Shown here in pieces: positions 52,741 through 60,923 of a stretch of 64,000 nucleotides of DNA. A program made the translations under genes and the position numbers. A model generated the notes under the pieces. The model saw nothing but the letters and a program-made list of their open reading frames with translations, was not told where the DNA came from and did no database searches. Within the stretch, counting starts at the first letter, position 1. Each line of letters opens with the position of its first letter. Source of the DNA: Bradyrhizobium liaoningense (GTDB lineage: Bacteria; Pseudomonadota; Alphaproteobacteria; Rhizobiales; Xanthobacteraceae); NCBI RefSeq assembly GCF_018130825.1, contig NZ_JAFCJS010000012.1:151622-215621 (forward strand), written 5' to 3'.

Positions 52741-53366
52741 CGCAGAACTCCCAGAAGATAGACGAAGGTGAAGACGCCGATCCAGACCACGTCGAGGAAG
52801 TGCCAGAACATAGACAGGCACATCAGGCGGCGGCGGTTGGCCTCGATCAGGCCGAATTTCCCGACCTGCACCATCAGGGTCACCAGCCAGATCAGGCCGC
52901 AGGTGACGTGCAGGCCGTGGGTGCCGACCAGGGTGAAGAACGCGGACAGGAAGGCGCTGCGCTGGGGCGTGGCACCTTCATGGATCATGTGGGCGAACTC
53001 GGTGAGCTCGATGCCGATGAAGGCGGCGCCGAACAGGCCGGTGATCGCCAGCCAGATCTGCGTCTGGCCGATCTTGTTCTGCTGCATTGTCAGCATCGCA
53101 AAGCCGTACGTGATCGACGACAGCAGCAGCATCGAGGTGTTCACCGCGACCAGGTCCAGGTCGAACAGGTCCTTCGGCGCAGGGCCGGCGGCGTAGTTGG
53201 CGCCGAGCACGCCGAAGGCGGCGAACAGCATCGCGAAGATGAGACAATCGCTCATCAGGTAGATCCAGAAGCCCAGCGAGGTGCTGTAGCCTTCCGGATG
53301 CGGGTGTTCGTCGGCGAGGTAGAACAGCGGCTCGCCGGTTTGCGTGGGATTGACGGCAACAGTCAT
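52737..53366 (-). CDS. cyoC: Cytochrome bo3 ubiquinol oxidase subunit III
   Basis: A 209-aa membrane subunit with five helices, typical of CyoC. Signatures are GFWIYLMSDCLIFAMLFAAFGVL, FIGIELTEFAHMIHEG and FFTLVGTHGLHVTCGLIWL. It begins one base after the cyoB stop. Confidence 0.96.
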   Translation of the reverse strand: MTVAVNPTQTGEPLFYLADEHPHPEGYSTSLGFWIYLMSDCLIFAMLFAAFGVLGANYAAGPAPKDLFDLDLVAVNTSMLLLSSITYGFAMLTMQQNKIGQTQIWLAITGLFGAAFIGIELTEFAHMIHEGATPQRSAFLSAFFTLVGTHGLHVTCGLIWLVTLMVQVGKFGLIEANRRRLMCLSMFWHFLDVVWIGVFTFVYLLGVLR

Positions 53367-55364
53367 TTACTTGGCTCCGGCGAGCAGTTTGGTGCGCGCG
53401 TCCTCGGTCCGGATGACGTCTTCAGCCGGAATGTCGAAGTCGCGGTGATAGTTGAAGGTGTGGCCGATCCCGACGACGAGCATCGCGAGGAAGCTCGCAG
53501 CCGCCAGCCACCACATGTACCAGATCAGGCCGAATCCCATCGCAGTGGCGAGGCCGGCGAGGATGACGCCGGTGCCGGTGCTGCTGGGCATGTGGATCGG
53601 CTTGAACCCGGTGAGCGGCCGCTGGTAGCCGCGCTTCTTCATGTCCCACCACGCGTCATTGTCGTGAACGACGGGGGTGAAGGCGAAGTTGTAGTCCGGC
53701 GGGGGCGAGGAGGTCGCCCATTCCAGCGTGCGCGCATCCCAGGGATCGCCCGTGACGTCCTTGAGCTGTTCGCGCTTGAGCAGGCTGACGGCGAACTGCA
53801 TCAGCATCGAGAGGATGCCGAGGAAGACGAGGAAGGCACCGATCGCGGCGATGACGAACCAGATCTGCAGGGAAGGATCATCGAACACGCGCAGGCGGCG
53901 GGTCACGCCCATCAGGCCGAGCACATAGAGCGGCATGAAGGCGAGGTAGAAGCCGACGACCCAGAACCAGAACGACAGCTTGCCCCAGAACACATCGAGC
54001 TTGAAGCCGAACGCCTTCGGGAACCAGTAGTTGATGCCGGCGAACGCGCCGAACACCACGCCGCCGATGATCACGTTGTGGAAATGCGCGATCAGGAACA
54101 GGCTGTTGTGCAGCACGAAGTCGGCCGGCGGCACCGCGAGCAGCACGCCGGTCATGCCGCCGAGCACGAAGGTCAGCATGAAGGCGATCGTCCACATCAT
54201 CGGCAGCTCGTAGCGGATGCGGCCGCGATACATCGTGAACAGCCAGTTGAACATCTTCGCGCCCGTCGGGATCGAGATGATCATCGTGGTGATGCCGAAG
54301 AACGAGTTGACGCTGGCGCCCGAACCCATCGTGAAGAAGTGGTGCAGCCACACCAGGTACGACAGGATGGTGATGACGACCGTGGCGTAGACCATCGAGG
54401 TGTAGCCGAACAGCCGCTTGCCGGAGAAGGTCGAGGTGACTTCCGAGAAGATGCCGAAGGCCGGGAGAACCAGGATGTAGACCTCGGGATGGCCCCAGAT
54501 CCAGATCAGGTTCACGTACATCATCGGACTGCCGCCGAAATCGTTCGTGAAGAAGTTGGTGCCGACGTAGCGGTCGAGCGAGAGCAGCGCGAGCACGACG
54601 GTCAGGACGGGGAAGGAGGCGACGATCAGGATGTTGGTGCAGAGCGAGGTCCAGGTGAACACCGGCATCTTCATCATGGTCATGCCGGGGCAGCGCAGCT
54701 TGACGATGGTGCAGATCAGGTTGATGCCGGATAACGTGGTTCCGACGCCGGCGACCTGCAGCGCCCAGATGTAGTAGTCGACGCCGACGTCAGGACTGTA
54801 GCCGATGTTCGAGAGCGGCGGATAAGCCAACCAGCCGGTGCGGGCGAACTCGCCGATGAACAGCGAGGCCATCACCAGCACCGCGCCGCCGACCGTCATC
54901 CAGAAGCTGAAATTGTTCAGGAACGGGAACGACACGTCGCGTGCGCCGATCTGCAGCGGCACGACGTAGTTCATCAGGCCGGTGACCAGCGGCATCGCCA
55001 CGAAGAAGATCATGATCACGCCGTGGGCGGTGAAGACCTGGTCGTAGTGATGGGCGTTGAGATAGCCTTCGGAGCCGTTGAACGCGAGCATCTGCTGCCC
55101 GCGCATCATCAGCGCGTCGGCGAAGCCGCGCAGCAGCATCACGATGCCGAGGATCATGTACATGATGCCGATGCGCTTGTGGTCCACCGTGGTGAACCAC
55201 TCACGCCAGAGGTAGCCCCAGAGGCGGAAATAGGTGAGGCCGCCGAGCAGCGCGGCGCCGCCGAGTGCGACCACCGCGAAGGTGCCGACGACGATCGGCT
55301 CGTGCAGCGGCAGCGATTCGAAGCCGAGCCGGCCGAAGATGAGCTTGAGAAGATCAGGAGACAT
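53367..55364 (-). CDS. cyoB: Cytochrome bo3 ubiquinol oxidase subunit I
   Basis: The 665-aa catalytic heme-copper subunit that reduces oxygen and pumps protons. Heme and CuB ligands are visible in FTAHGVIMIFFVAMP, WGHPEVYILVLPAFGIFSEV (with the His-Tyr crosslink pair), VWLHHFFTMG, and FLIAHFHNVIIGG. The N-terminal extension with GYLWREWFTTVDHKRIG is typical of quinol oxidases. The gene lies 11 bases after cyoA. Confidence 0.98.
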   Translation of the reverse strand: MSPDLLKLIFGRLGFESLPLHEPIVVGTFAVVALGGAALLGGLTYFRLWGYLWREWFTTVDHKRIGIMYMILGIVMLLRGFADALMMRGQQMLAFNGSEGYLNAHHYDQVFTAHGVIMIFFVAMPLVTGLMNYVVPLQIGARDVSFPFLNNFSFWMTVGGAVLVMASLFIGEFARTGWLAYPPLSNIGYSPDVGVDYYIWALQVAGVGTTLSGINLICTIVKLRCPGMTMMKMPVFTWTSLCTNILIVASFPVLTVVLALLSLDRYVGTNFFTNDFGGSPMMYVNLIWIWGHPEVYILVLPAFGIFSEVTSTFSGKRLFGYTSMVYATVVITILSYLVWLHHFFTMGSGASVNSFFGITTMIISIPTGAKMFNWLFTMYRGRIRYELPMMWTIAFMLTFVLGGMTGVLLAVPPADFVLHNSLFLIAHFHNVIIGGVVFGAFAGINYWFPKAFGFKLDVFWGKLSFWFWVVGFYLAFMPLYVLGLMGVTRRLRVFDDPSLQIWFVIAAIGAFLVFLGILSMLMQFAVSLLKREQLKDVTGDPWDARTLEWATSSPPPDYNFAFTPVVHDNDAWWDMKKRGYQRPLTGFKPIHMPSSTGTGVILAGLATAMGFGLIWYMWWLAAASFLAMLVVGIGHTFNYHRDFDIPAEDVIRTEDARTKLLAGAK

Positions 55365-55375
55365 GCGCGTTCTCT

Positions 55376-56536
55376 TTAGGAGTCTGACTTCGGACGCTGT
55401 CCGAGGAAGAAGGACGAGGACTTCAGCGGCGTGAAGGTCGGCCGCTTCAGGCCGGCGCCGGTGAGCGGCGCAATGTCGATCGGGGCCTTGATCGACGCGG
55501 TGGTCTGACCCTGCGGCGCATCCGGCGTGCAGGTGCCGGCGACGAAGGTCGGCTCCGGCCCGAGCGGGGTGCCGCGGCGGGCGTACTTGTCGTAGGTGAG
55601 CGGCAGGGTGTTGTTCAGGCCCTCATGGCCGCGGCCGCCCTTGGCGTCGATCGCCATCATCTCGCTCTGGCACATCTTGCCGGTCTCGACACACATGTTG
55701 AGGATCAGGCGGTAGAGATCGGAATCGACCGTGCCGTAGCGGCGCACCGGCTCGTTCTCGCTGGGCTTTTCGAGCTGGAGATATTCGGCGCGGCCGAGCG
55801 AGCCACCGGCGGATTTGGCCTGCGCGACCCAGGCGTCAAAGCCCTTGTCGTCGAGGCCCTGGAAGTTGAAGCGCATGCCGGAGAATCCGGCGCCGCTGTA
55901 GTTGGCCGAGAAGCCCTTGTAGGTGCCGGCGTGGTTCACGACGGCGTGGAGCTTCGTCTCCATGCCCGGCATCGCATAGATCTGGCCGGCGAGCGCGGGG
56001 ATGTAGAACGAGTTCATCACCGAGGAGGCGGTGATGCGGAAGGTGATCGGACGATCGACGGGAGCGGCGAGGTCGTTGACGGTGGCGATGCCGTAGTCCG
56101 GATAGATAAAGAGCCACTTCCAGTCGAGCGCGACGACGTCGACCTCGAGCGGGGCCTTGGACCGGTCCACGGCCTGCTCCGCCTTGATGCGGCCGAGCGT
56201 GCGATAGGGGTCGAGCAGATGCGTGCCCATCCAGGTCAGCGCCCCCAGGCAGACGATGATCAAGAGCGGCGCCGACCAGATCACCAGCTCGAGCTTGGTC
56301 GAGTGGTCCCATTCCGGCTCGTAGCGGGCCGAGGTGTTGGACTGGCGGTAGCGCCAGGCGAACAGCACCGTCAGCGCCATCACGGGGACGACGATCAGGA
56401 GCATCAGGACGGTGGAGATGATGACGAGGTCGCGCTGCTGGGCAGCGATGTCGCCGGCTGGCGCCAGCACGACGTAGTCGCAGCCGCTGAGTGCGGCAGC
56501 CAGAGGTAGTAGCGCCAGGATCTTGAGACGAGACAC
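55376..56536 (-). CDS. cyoA: Cytochrome bo3 ubiquinol oxidase subunit II (lipoprotein)
   Basis: A 386-aa periplasm-facing subunit with a lipobox (AALSGC) and two helices. The periplasmic cupredoxin domain has lost the CuA ligands (no CxxxC), as expected for quinol oxidase subunit II. It reads SSVMNSFYIPALAGQIYAMPGM and SANYSGAGFSGMRF. A Pro-rich tail ends the protein. It is the first gene of the seven-gene cyo-surf1-regSR unit, so the operon promoter lies in 56537-56717. Confidence 0.96.
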   Translation of the reverse strand: MSRLKILALLPLAAALSGCDYVVLAPAGDIAAQQRDLVIISTVLMLLIVVPVMALTVLFAWRYRQSNTSARYEPEWDHSTKLELVIWSAPLLIIVCLGALTWMGTHLLDPYRTLGRIKAEQAVDRSKAPLEVDVVALDWKWLFIYPDYGIATVNDLAAPVDRPITFRITASSVMNSFYIPALAGQIYAMPGMETKLHAVVNHAGTYKGFSANYSGAGFSGMRFNFQGLDDKGFDAWVAQAKSAGGSLGRAEYLQLEKPSENEPVRRYGTVDSDLYRLILNMCVETGKMCQSEMMAIDAKGGRGHEGLNNTLPLTYDKYARRGTPLGPEPTFVAGTCTPDAPQGQTTASIKAPIDIAPLTGAGLKRPTFTPLKSSSFFLGQRPKSDS

Positions 56537-56603
56537 GGGCCGAGCCTTTGAGAATGAGTTTCCTTTGCGGAGCCAACGGGTAGCTGCGACGCAGCAATCC
56601 GGA

Positions 56604-56624
56604 CATTGGACAATTTGTCCAATG
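56604..56624. promoter_or_regulatory. Perfect 21-base palindrome between cyoA and the divergent transporter gene
   Basis: The left arm is CATTGGACAA (56604-56613), a single central T, then its exact complement TTGTCCAATG (56615-56624). It is placed 68 bases upstream of cyoA and about 94 bases upstream of the MHS-type transporter. Such symmetry is typical of a dimeric regulator operator. It does not match FNR/FixK (TTGAT-N4-ATCAA) or a known Irr or RirA box as I know them. Confidence 0.65.
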
Positions 56625-56717
56625 TTGCAGTGCGGAATGTTGGGCCAGACAGGGCCGGATTGCCCGGCTCCCCGCCGGGCGGTCAGCTTTGGTTTTCAGG
56701 ACGTTAAGGGCGCACGA

Positions 56718-58046
56718 ATGGCGACGGCACAGACCCCCGCAATGGCAGACCTCCACTCGGGCGAGCACGGCCACGACCAGGCCAGTCCCGGCGAGATCGC
56801 CATCGGCGTCATCATCGGGCGCACCTCGGAATTCTTCGACTTCTTCGTCTTCGCGATCGCCTCGGTGATCGTGTTCCCGCGCCTGGTGTTCCCGTTCACC
56901 AGCGAACTGACCGGAACGCTCTATTCCTTCATGATCTTCGCGCTGGCGTTCCTGGCCCGGCCGATCGGCACCGTCATTTTCATGACGGTCGACCGGGAGT
57001 ACGGCAAGACGGCCAAGCTGGTCTCGGCGCTGTTCCTGCTCGGCACCGCCACCGTCGCGCTCGCCTTCCTGCCCGGCTATCACGACATCGGCGTTGCCGC
57101 GATCTGGCTGCTGGCACTGGCGCGCATCGCGCAGGGTCTGGCCTGGGGCGGCGCCTGGGACGGCATGGCTTCGCTGCTGGCGCTAAATGCGCCGGCCTCC
57201 AAGCGCGGCTGGTACGCGATGGTGCCGCAGCTCGGGGCTCCGCTCGGCCTGATCGTGGCGAGCGCGCTGTTCGCCTATTTCGCCGGCAACCTCTCGGCCG
57301 ACGATTTCTTCGACTGGGGCTGGCGCTATCCGTTCTTCGTCGCGTTCGCCATCAACGTCGTGGCGCTGTTCGCGCGCCTGCGCATGGTGACGACGGAAGA
57401 ATATGCCTCGCTGTTCGAGACCCGCGAATTGCAGCCCTCGCGCATTTCCGACACTGTCGCGCGCGAAGGCCACAACATCATGCTGGGCGCATTCGCGCCG
57501 CTGGCAAGCTTCGCGCTGTTCCACATGGTCACGGTGTTTCCGCTGTCCTGGGTGTTCCTGTTCACCCGCGAAAGCCCGGTGCGCTTCCTGATCATCGAGA
57601 TCGTTGCCGCCGTGTTCGGCGTCGCCGCGATCGTGGCTTCCGGCGTCATCGCCGACCGCGTCGGCCGCAAGTCGCTCTTGATGGGATCGGCGATCGCGAT
57701 CGCGATCTACAGCGGTTTCGCGCCGCAGCTGCTCGATGCCGGCGCGTTCGGCGAGACCATCTACATGGTGATCGGCTTCATCCTGCTGGGTCTCTCGTTC
57801 GGCCAGTCCTCGGGCGCGATCGCCTCGAACTTCAAGCAGATGTATCGCTACACGGCCTCCGCGCTGACCTCTGACATGGCCTGGCTGTTCGGCGCCGGCT
57901 TCGCCCCGCTGGTGGCGCTGCTGCTCGCCACCAATCTCGGCGTCATCGCCTCGGGTGCGTATCTGCTGTCCGGCGCGTTCTGGACCCTGCTCGCGCTCTG
58001 GCTCAGCGGCCAGCGCGAGGCCGGCGACATGGACGCGGGCGCATAA
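56718..58046 (+). CDS. MFS transporter (MHS/ProP-like)
   Basis: A 442-aa inner-membrane transporter from the ATG at 56718 (AAGGGCGC upstream). Twelve membrane segments are inferred. The N-terminal GVIIGRTSEFFDFFVFAIASVIVFPRLVFP and loop 2-3 FLARPIGTVIFMTVDREYGKTAKLVSAL match the metabolite:H+ symporter group, and GVIADRVGRKSLLMGSAI gives the second half's loop 8-9 motif. A His/Glu/Asp-rich N-tail precedes TM1. The substrate is unknown. It is divergent from cyoA. Confidence 0.92.
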   Translation: MATAQTPAMADLHSGEHGHDQASPGEIAIGVIIGRTSEFFDFFVFAIASVIVFPRLVFPFTSELTGTLYSFMIFALAFLARPIGTVIFMTVDREYGKTAKLVSALFLLGTATVALAFLPGYHDIGVAAIWLLALARIAQGLAWGGAWDGMASLLALNAPASKRGWYAMVPQLGAPLGLIVASALFAYFAGNLSADDFFDWGWRYPFFVAFAINVVALFARLRMVTTEEYASLFETRELQPSRISDTVAREGHNIMLGAFAPLASFALFHMVTVFPLSWVFLFTRESPVRFLIIEIVAAVFGVAAIVASGVIADRVGRKSLLMGSAIAIAIYSGFAPQLLDAGAFGETIYMVIGFILLGLSFGQSSGAIASNFKQMYRYTASALTSDMAWLFGAGFAPLVALLLATNLGVIASGAYLLSGAFWTLLALWLSGQREAGDMDAGA

Positions 58047-58061
58047 TCAAGCGCGAATCTT

Positions 58062-58153
58062 GTAGGGTGGGCAAAGGCGCGTAGCGCCGTGCCCACCACC
58101 TTTCAGCGATTGTGGATGGGAATGGTGGGCACGCTTCGCTTTGCCCACCCTAC
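58062..58153. repeat. Long inverted repeat, 'GTAGGGTGGGCAAAG' family, copy 4
   Basis: Ends GTAGGGTGGGCAAAGGCGC and CTTTGCCCACCCTAC with inner GTGCCCACCAC/GGTGGGCACG. It lies between convergent genes. Confidence 0.85.
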
Positions 58154-58172
58154 GGCAGCGGATTTGTAGCAC

Positions 58173-58216
58173 CAGATCCCGGGTTCGCGCCAAGCGCGCC
58201 CCGGGATGACGTGCGC
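58173..58216. repeat. 'CCCGGGTTCGCG...CGCGCCCCGGGATGACG' repeat unit
   Basis: Palindromic: GATCCCGGGTTCGCG and CGCGCCCCGGGATGACG. Related units are at 42168-42205 and 62139-62216. Confidence 0.6.
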
Positions 58217-58227
58217 TTAGCGCAGCC

Positions 58228-59727
58228 TCAATCCGCCACGATCTTCACGCGATCCCGCACCTTCACCTGCGCGGTGCGGTCGAGGCCGTTGAGCACGCGG
58301 AAGCGTTCGGCGGGGTGATCGACGCCGGCCATGCGGTGGGAGAGCGATTCCACGGTGTCGCCGGGCTGCACGGTGATGACCTTGATGCGCAGCGGGCGCG
58401 CGGCCTGGATCTCGTCGAGCGTCAGGCGGCGGAATGAGTTGACGGTCTCGCGTGCGTTGCGCTCGCTCTCGGTCGATTTCTGCCGTGCGGCGAAGATGAA
58501 GCGGTAGACGTCGCTGCCGAAGCGCAGCGCATAGACCTTGAACTGCCACTGGTCGCCCTTGGCGGTGGCGGACGCGCCCGGGAAACCGTTGATAGTGAGA
58601 TCCTCGGTCGAGGCCTTCTCGACGCCTTCCATCCAGCCCGAATTCAGGTAGTCGCCGAGCGACTGCTCGGCCGGCACGCGCACGACGTCGAAGCGCATCG
58701 CCTGCGAGCCGCCGTCGCGCACGCCGATCACCGCCTGCGCGGTGTTGTCGAGCGTGAAATTATCAGGCGCCTGGAAGGTGAAGCCGAGCTTCGGATGCAG
58801 GAAACGCCGGCCGCGGACAAAACCTTCGCTGGGATCTTCGCCATAGACGAGGTTGTCGATCGCGGCGAGATAGCTCTCGCGGTCGCGTTCGGCGCCTTCG
58901 GGGGCCGAATATTGCCGCGCGATGTTCTGCGCGTTCTGCACGCGCTCCGGCGTTGCCGGATGCGACGAGGTGAAATCCTGGGCGCGTGGATCGAGCGAGC
59001 TCTTGCCGGCCTTCAGTTCGGCATTGCGCTCCATCGCCGAGAGGAAGCGCGCGGCGCCATAGGGGTCGAAATGCGCTTTCGCAGAGATGCCGACGCCGAT
59101 GCCGTCAGCCTCGAACTCCTGGTTGCGCGAAAAACTCGCCATGGTGAGCTTGGTCTTGGCGAGCGCGAGCGCGGTGAGGTCGGGGTCGTTGCTCATGTCG
59201 GTGACGACACGAGTGACGATCGCGGCCTGGCGCGCCTGGTCCTCGCGCATGGCGGCGTGCTTGGACAGCACATGCGCCATCTCGTGGCTGAGCACGGAGG
59301 ACAATTCCGAGGTGTCGCTCGCAAGCGCAAGCAGTCCGCGCGTGACATAGAGCTGGCCGTTCGGCAGCGCGAAGGCATTCACCGCGCCGGAATTGAGAAT
59401 GGTGACCTTGTAGCCCTGGTCGGGACGGTCGGACGCCGCGACCAGCCGGTCGACGGTCTTGCTGACGAGCGATTCGAGCCTGGGGTCGTCATAGGTGCCG
59501 CCATAGCTCGCCAGGATGCGCTCGTGCTCCTTCTCGGTGGCAGGGGTCTGCGCGACGGCCGGCTTGGGCTTGGGCATCGCAACGGTGGGCGGGGCGGCGG
59601 CGGTCTGGAACCGGTTCATGTCGCCGCAGCCCGCGAGGAGCCCGCCCAGCGCAAGGCAAAGCGCGGCCGGCGCAGCCCGCAGGCGGCGGCAATCGCCCAG
59701 TCCGTGCCGTTCTAGCACCCCATTCAC
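58228..59727 (-). CDS. M48 family metalloprotease lipoprotein with LysM-like tail
   Basis: A 499-aa lipoprotein (signal with lipobox GLLAGC). The M48 zinc motif is HEMAHVLSKH (about residues 147-156), the third ligand is probably in NQEFEADGIGVGI, and FALPNGQLYVTRGLLAL is the canonical approach to the active site. After about residue 290 there is a domain ending in a LysM-like segment, VITVQPGDTVESLSHRMA...ERFRVLNGLDRTAQVKVRDRVKIV. This resembles BepA/YggG-type outer-membrane quality-control proteases with an added murein-binding module. It is monocistronic. Confidence 0.92.
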   Translation of the reverse strand: MNGVLERHGLGDCRRLRAAPAALCLALGGLLAGCGDMNRFQTAAAPPTVAMPKPKPAVAQTPATEKEHERILASYGGTYDDPRLESLVSKTVDRLVAASDRPDQGYKVTILNSGAVNAFALPNGQLYVTRGLLALASDTSELSSVLSHEMAHVLSKHAAMREDQARQAAIVTRVVTDMSNDPDLTALALAKTKLTMASFSRNQEFEADGIGVGISAKAHFDPYGAARFLSAMERNAELKAGKSSLDPRAQDFTSSHPATPERVQNAQNIARQYSAPEGAERDRESYLAAIDNLVYGEDPSEGFVRGRRFLHPKLGFTFQAPDNFTLDNTAQAVIGVRDGGSQAMRFDVVRVPAEQSLGDYLNSGWMEGVEKASTEDLTINGFPGASATAKGDQWQFKVYALRFGSDVYRFIFAARQKSTESERNARETVNSFRRLTLDEIQAARPLRIKVITVQPGDTVESLSHRMAGVDHPAERFRVLNGLDRTAQVKVRDRVKIVAD

Positions 59728-59752
59728 GTCGCTTAACCCGTGCCTGGCCCTG

Positions 59753-60523
59753 TTAGGGCCTTACCCCTGTCAGCTCGTTTGCGCCTAGCAACTCGACCTG
59801 TCCCACGAGCCGCACATCGATCCGCGGCCCCAAAGTCCCCTCAACCCAGCCCCTGACTCGAATACGTCGATACTCCAATGACTTAGGGGGAATCCCGGCG
59901 CTTTCGAATGCCGGTAACGCGCGCCTTGAAATAGTCACGGCAAAGCCGCGTGTCCAGTTTCGTCCGAAGTTGAGGTAGGTCATTACCCCAGCTTGCCGGA
60001 CCGACAGGACTTTGCCCTCGACCACCATAAAGCGCCCGATCCCCGCCAAAATATCGTCCGGACTTTCCGCGTTTTTTATGGCCGATGGGTCAGCCCAGTT
60101 GCCCATTTTTTGGCGCCTGGCCTGCGCCTCCGACGTCATCAGGGCGGCCGCGCAGTCCTTGTCGGCGATTTCGGCGGAGGCGATGGCTTCGCCCTGGGCC
60201 AGCAGCGTGGCCTGAACCGGGGTGTCGCTTTCACCGATAAAGACCAGCGCGCCGTGGCGGCCGTAACGGTCCGGCGTGTCGTCGGCGCTTCGCAGCGTTA
60301 CGTCGCGGCCGGCGAGCAGTGATGTGAGCGCCTGCCTCGTCGTCGCCGTCGGCTCGATGCCGGCGAGACGAATCTCGCGACCGTCATTGAGGCGCATGCT
60401 GCGCGCGTCGACGATGGCGGCGACGCGGGCCTCGCCCAGGGATTCGAATTGGCACGGTGCCGCGAACGCGGTGTGACCTGCGACGAGAAGAATTGCTGCG
60501 ATGAGGTGAAACAGTCGCGTCAC
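59753..60523 (-). CDS. Thermonuclease-like (SNase fold) exported protein
   Basis: A 256-aa protein from the GTG at 60523; the signal peptide ends near FAAPCQF. The SNase core VDARSMRLNDGREIRLAGIEPT...DVTLRSADDTPDRYGRHGALVFIGESDTPVQATLLAQGEAIA is recognisable. Of the nuclease residues, an Arg is present in REIRLAG, and the Asp-Arg-Tyr-Gly-Arg motif (DRYGRHGA) is kept, but the Glu of the canonical E43 position is not obvious. Activity is therefore uncertain. The C-terminal 100 residues are a beta-rich OB-like domain. Confidence 0.86.
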   Translation of the reverse strand: MTRLFHLIAAILLVAGHTAFAAPCQFESLGEARVAAIVDARSMRLNDGREIRLAGIEPTATTRQALTSLLAGRDVTLRSADDTPDRYGRHGALVFIGESDTPVQATLLAQGEAIASAEIADKDCAAALMTSEAQARRQKMGNWADPSAIKNAESPDDILAGIGRFMVVEGKVLSVRQAGVMTYLNFGRNWTRGFAVTISRRALPAFESAGIPPKSLEYRRIRVRGWVEGTLGPRIDVRLVGQVELLGANELTGVRP

Positions 60524-60590
60524 GTTGCCCGGAGAGGTTGCGTTACGCCGCGACCTTAACCCAAACGGTGCCAACGACGAAGGGGCACTC

Positions 60591-60683
60591 GTAGGGTGGG
60601 CAAAGCGAAGCGTGCCCACGTCTTCGGTTCGTCGCTCCGGCTGGTGGGCACGGCGCGAAGAGCGCGCCTTTGCCCACCCTACG
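60591..60683. repeat. Long inverted repeat, 'GTAGGGTGGGCAAAG' family, copy 5
   Basis: Ends GTAGGGTGGGCAAAGCGAAG and CTTTGCCCACCCTACG, inner GTGCCCACG/GGTGGGCACGG, as in copy 2. Confidence 0.85.
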
Positions 60684-60923
60684 GCAGTTCGCGTGACGCT
60701 TCGTCATTGCCTCACGCATCGTGATTGCTTCACGGCGCTCGCAATGACGATGTGGAAGCATTTCGCCGCATCTCACCATTCCGCTTTGCGGAAAACACCC
60801 GCGGCAATCGCGCGCTCTCAACGCCCCCGTGCTTGCTGCCCTCCCGCGCATGCGGCATGATTGCGGCAACAACGATAACCAAGCCGCCATCAGAGTACGG
60901 CGCGATAAAGGGAGATATTTTCG
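60684..60923. other. Upstream region of the binding-protein gene
   Basis: It contains a 'CGTCATTGCCTCACGCATCG...GCTCGCAATGACG' inverted repeat (about 60702-60752, related to 32158-32238). Then comes an A/T-richer stretch (60870-60923) with the Shine-Dalgarno AAAGGGAG ahead of the ATG at 60924. No gene seen. Confidence 0.5.

Noticed and set aside
52800..54734. 644-codon plus-strand frame opposite cyoC/cyoB
   Set aside because: Product is a low-complexity His/Glu/Arg-rich mirror of the oxidase genes, whose motifs are unmistakable.
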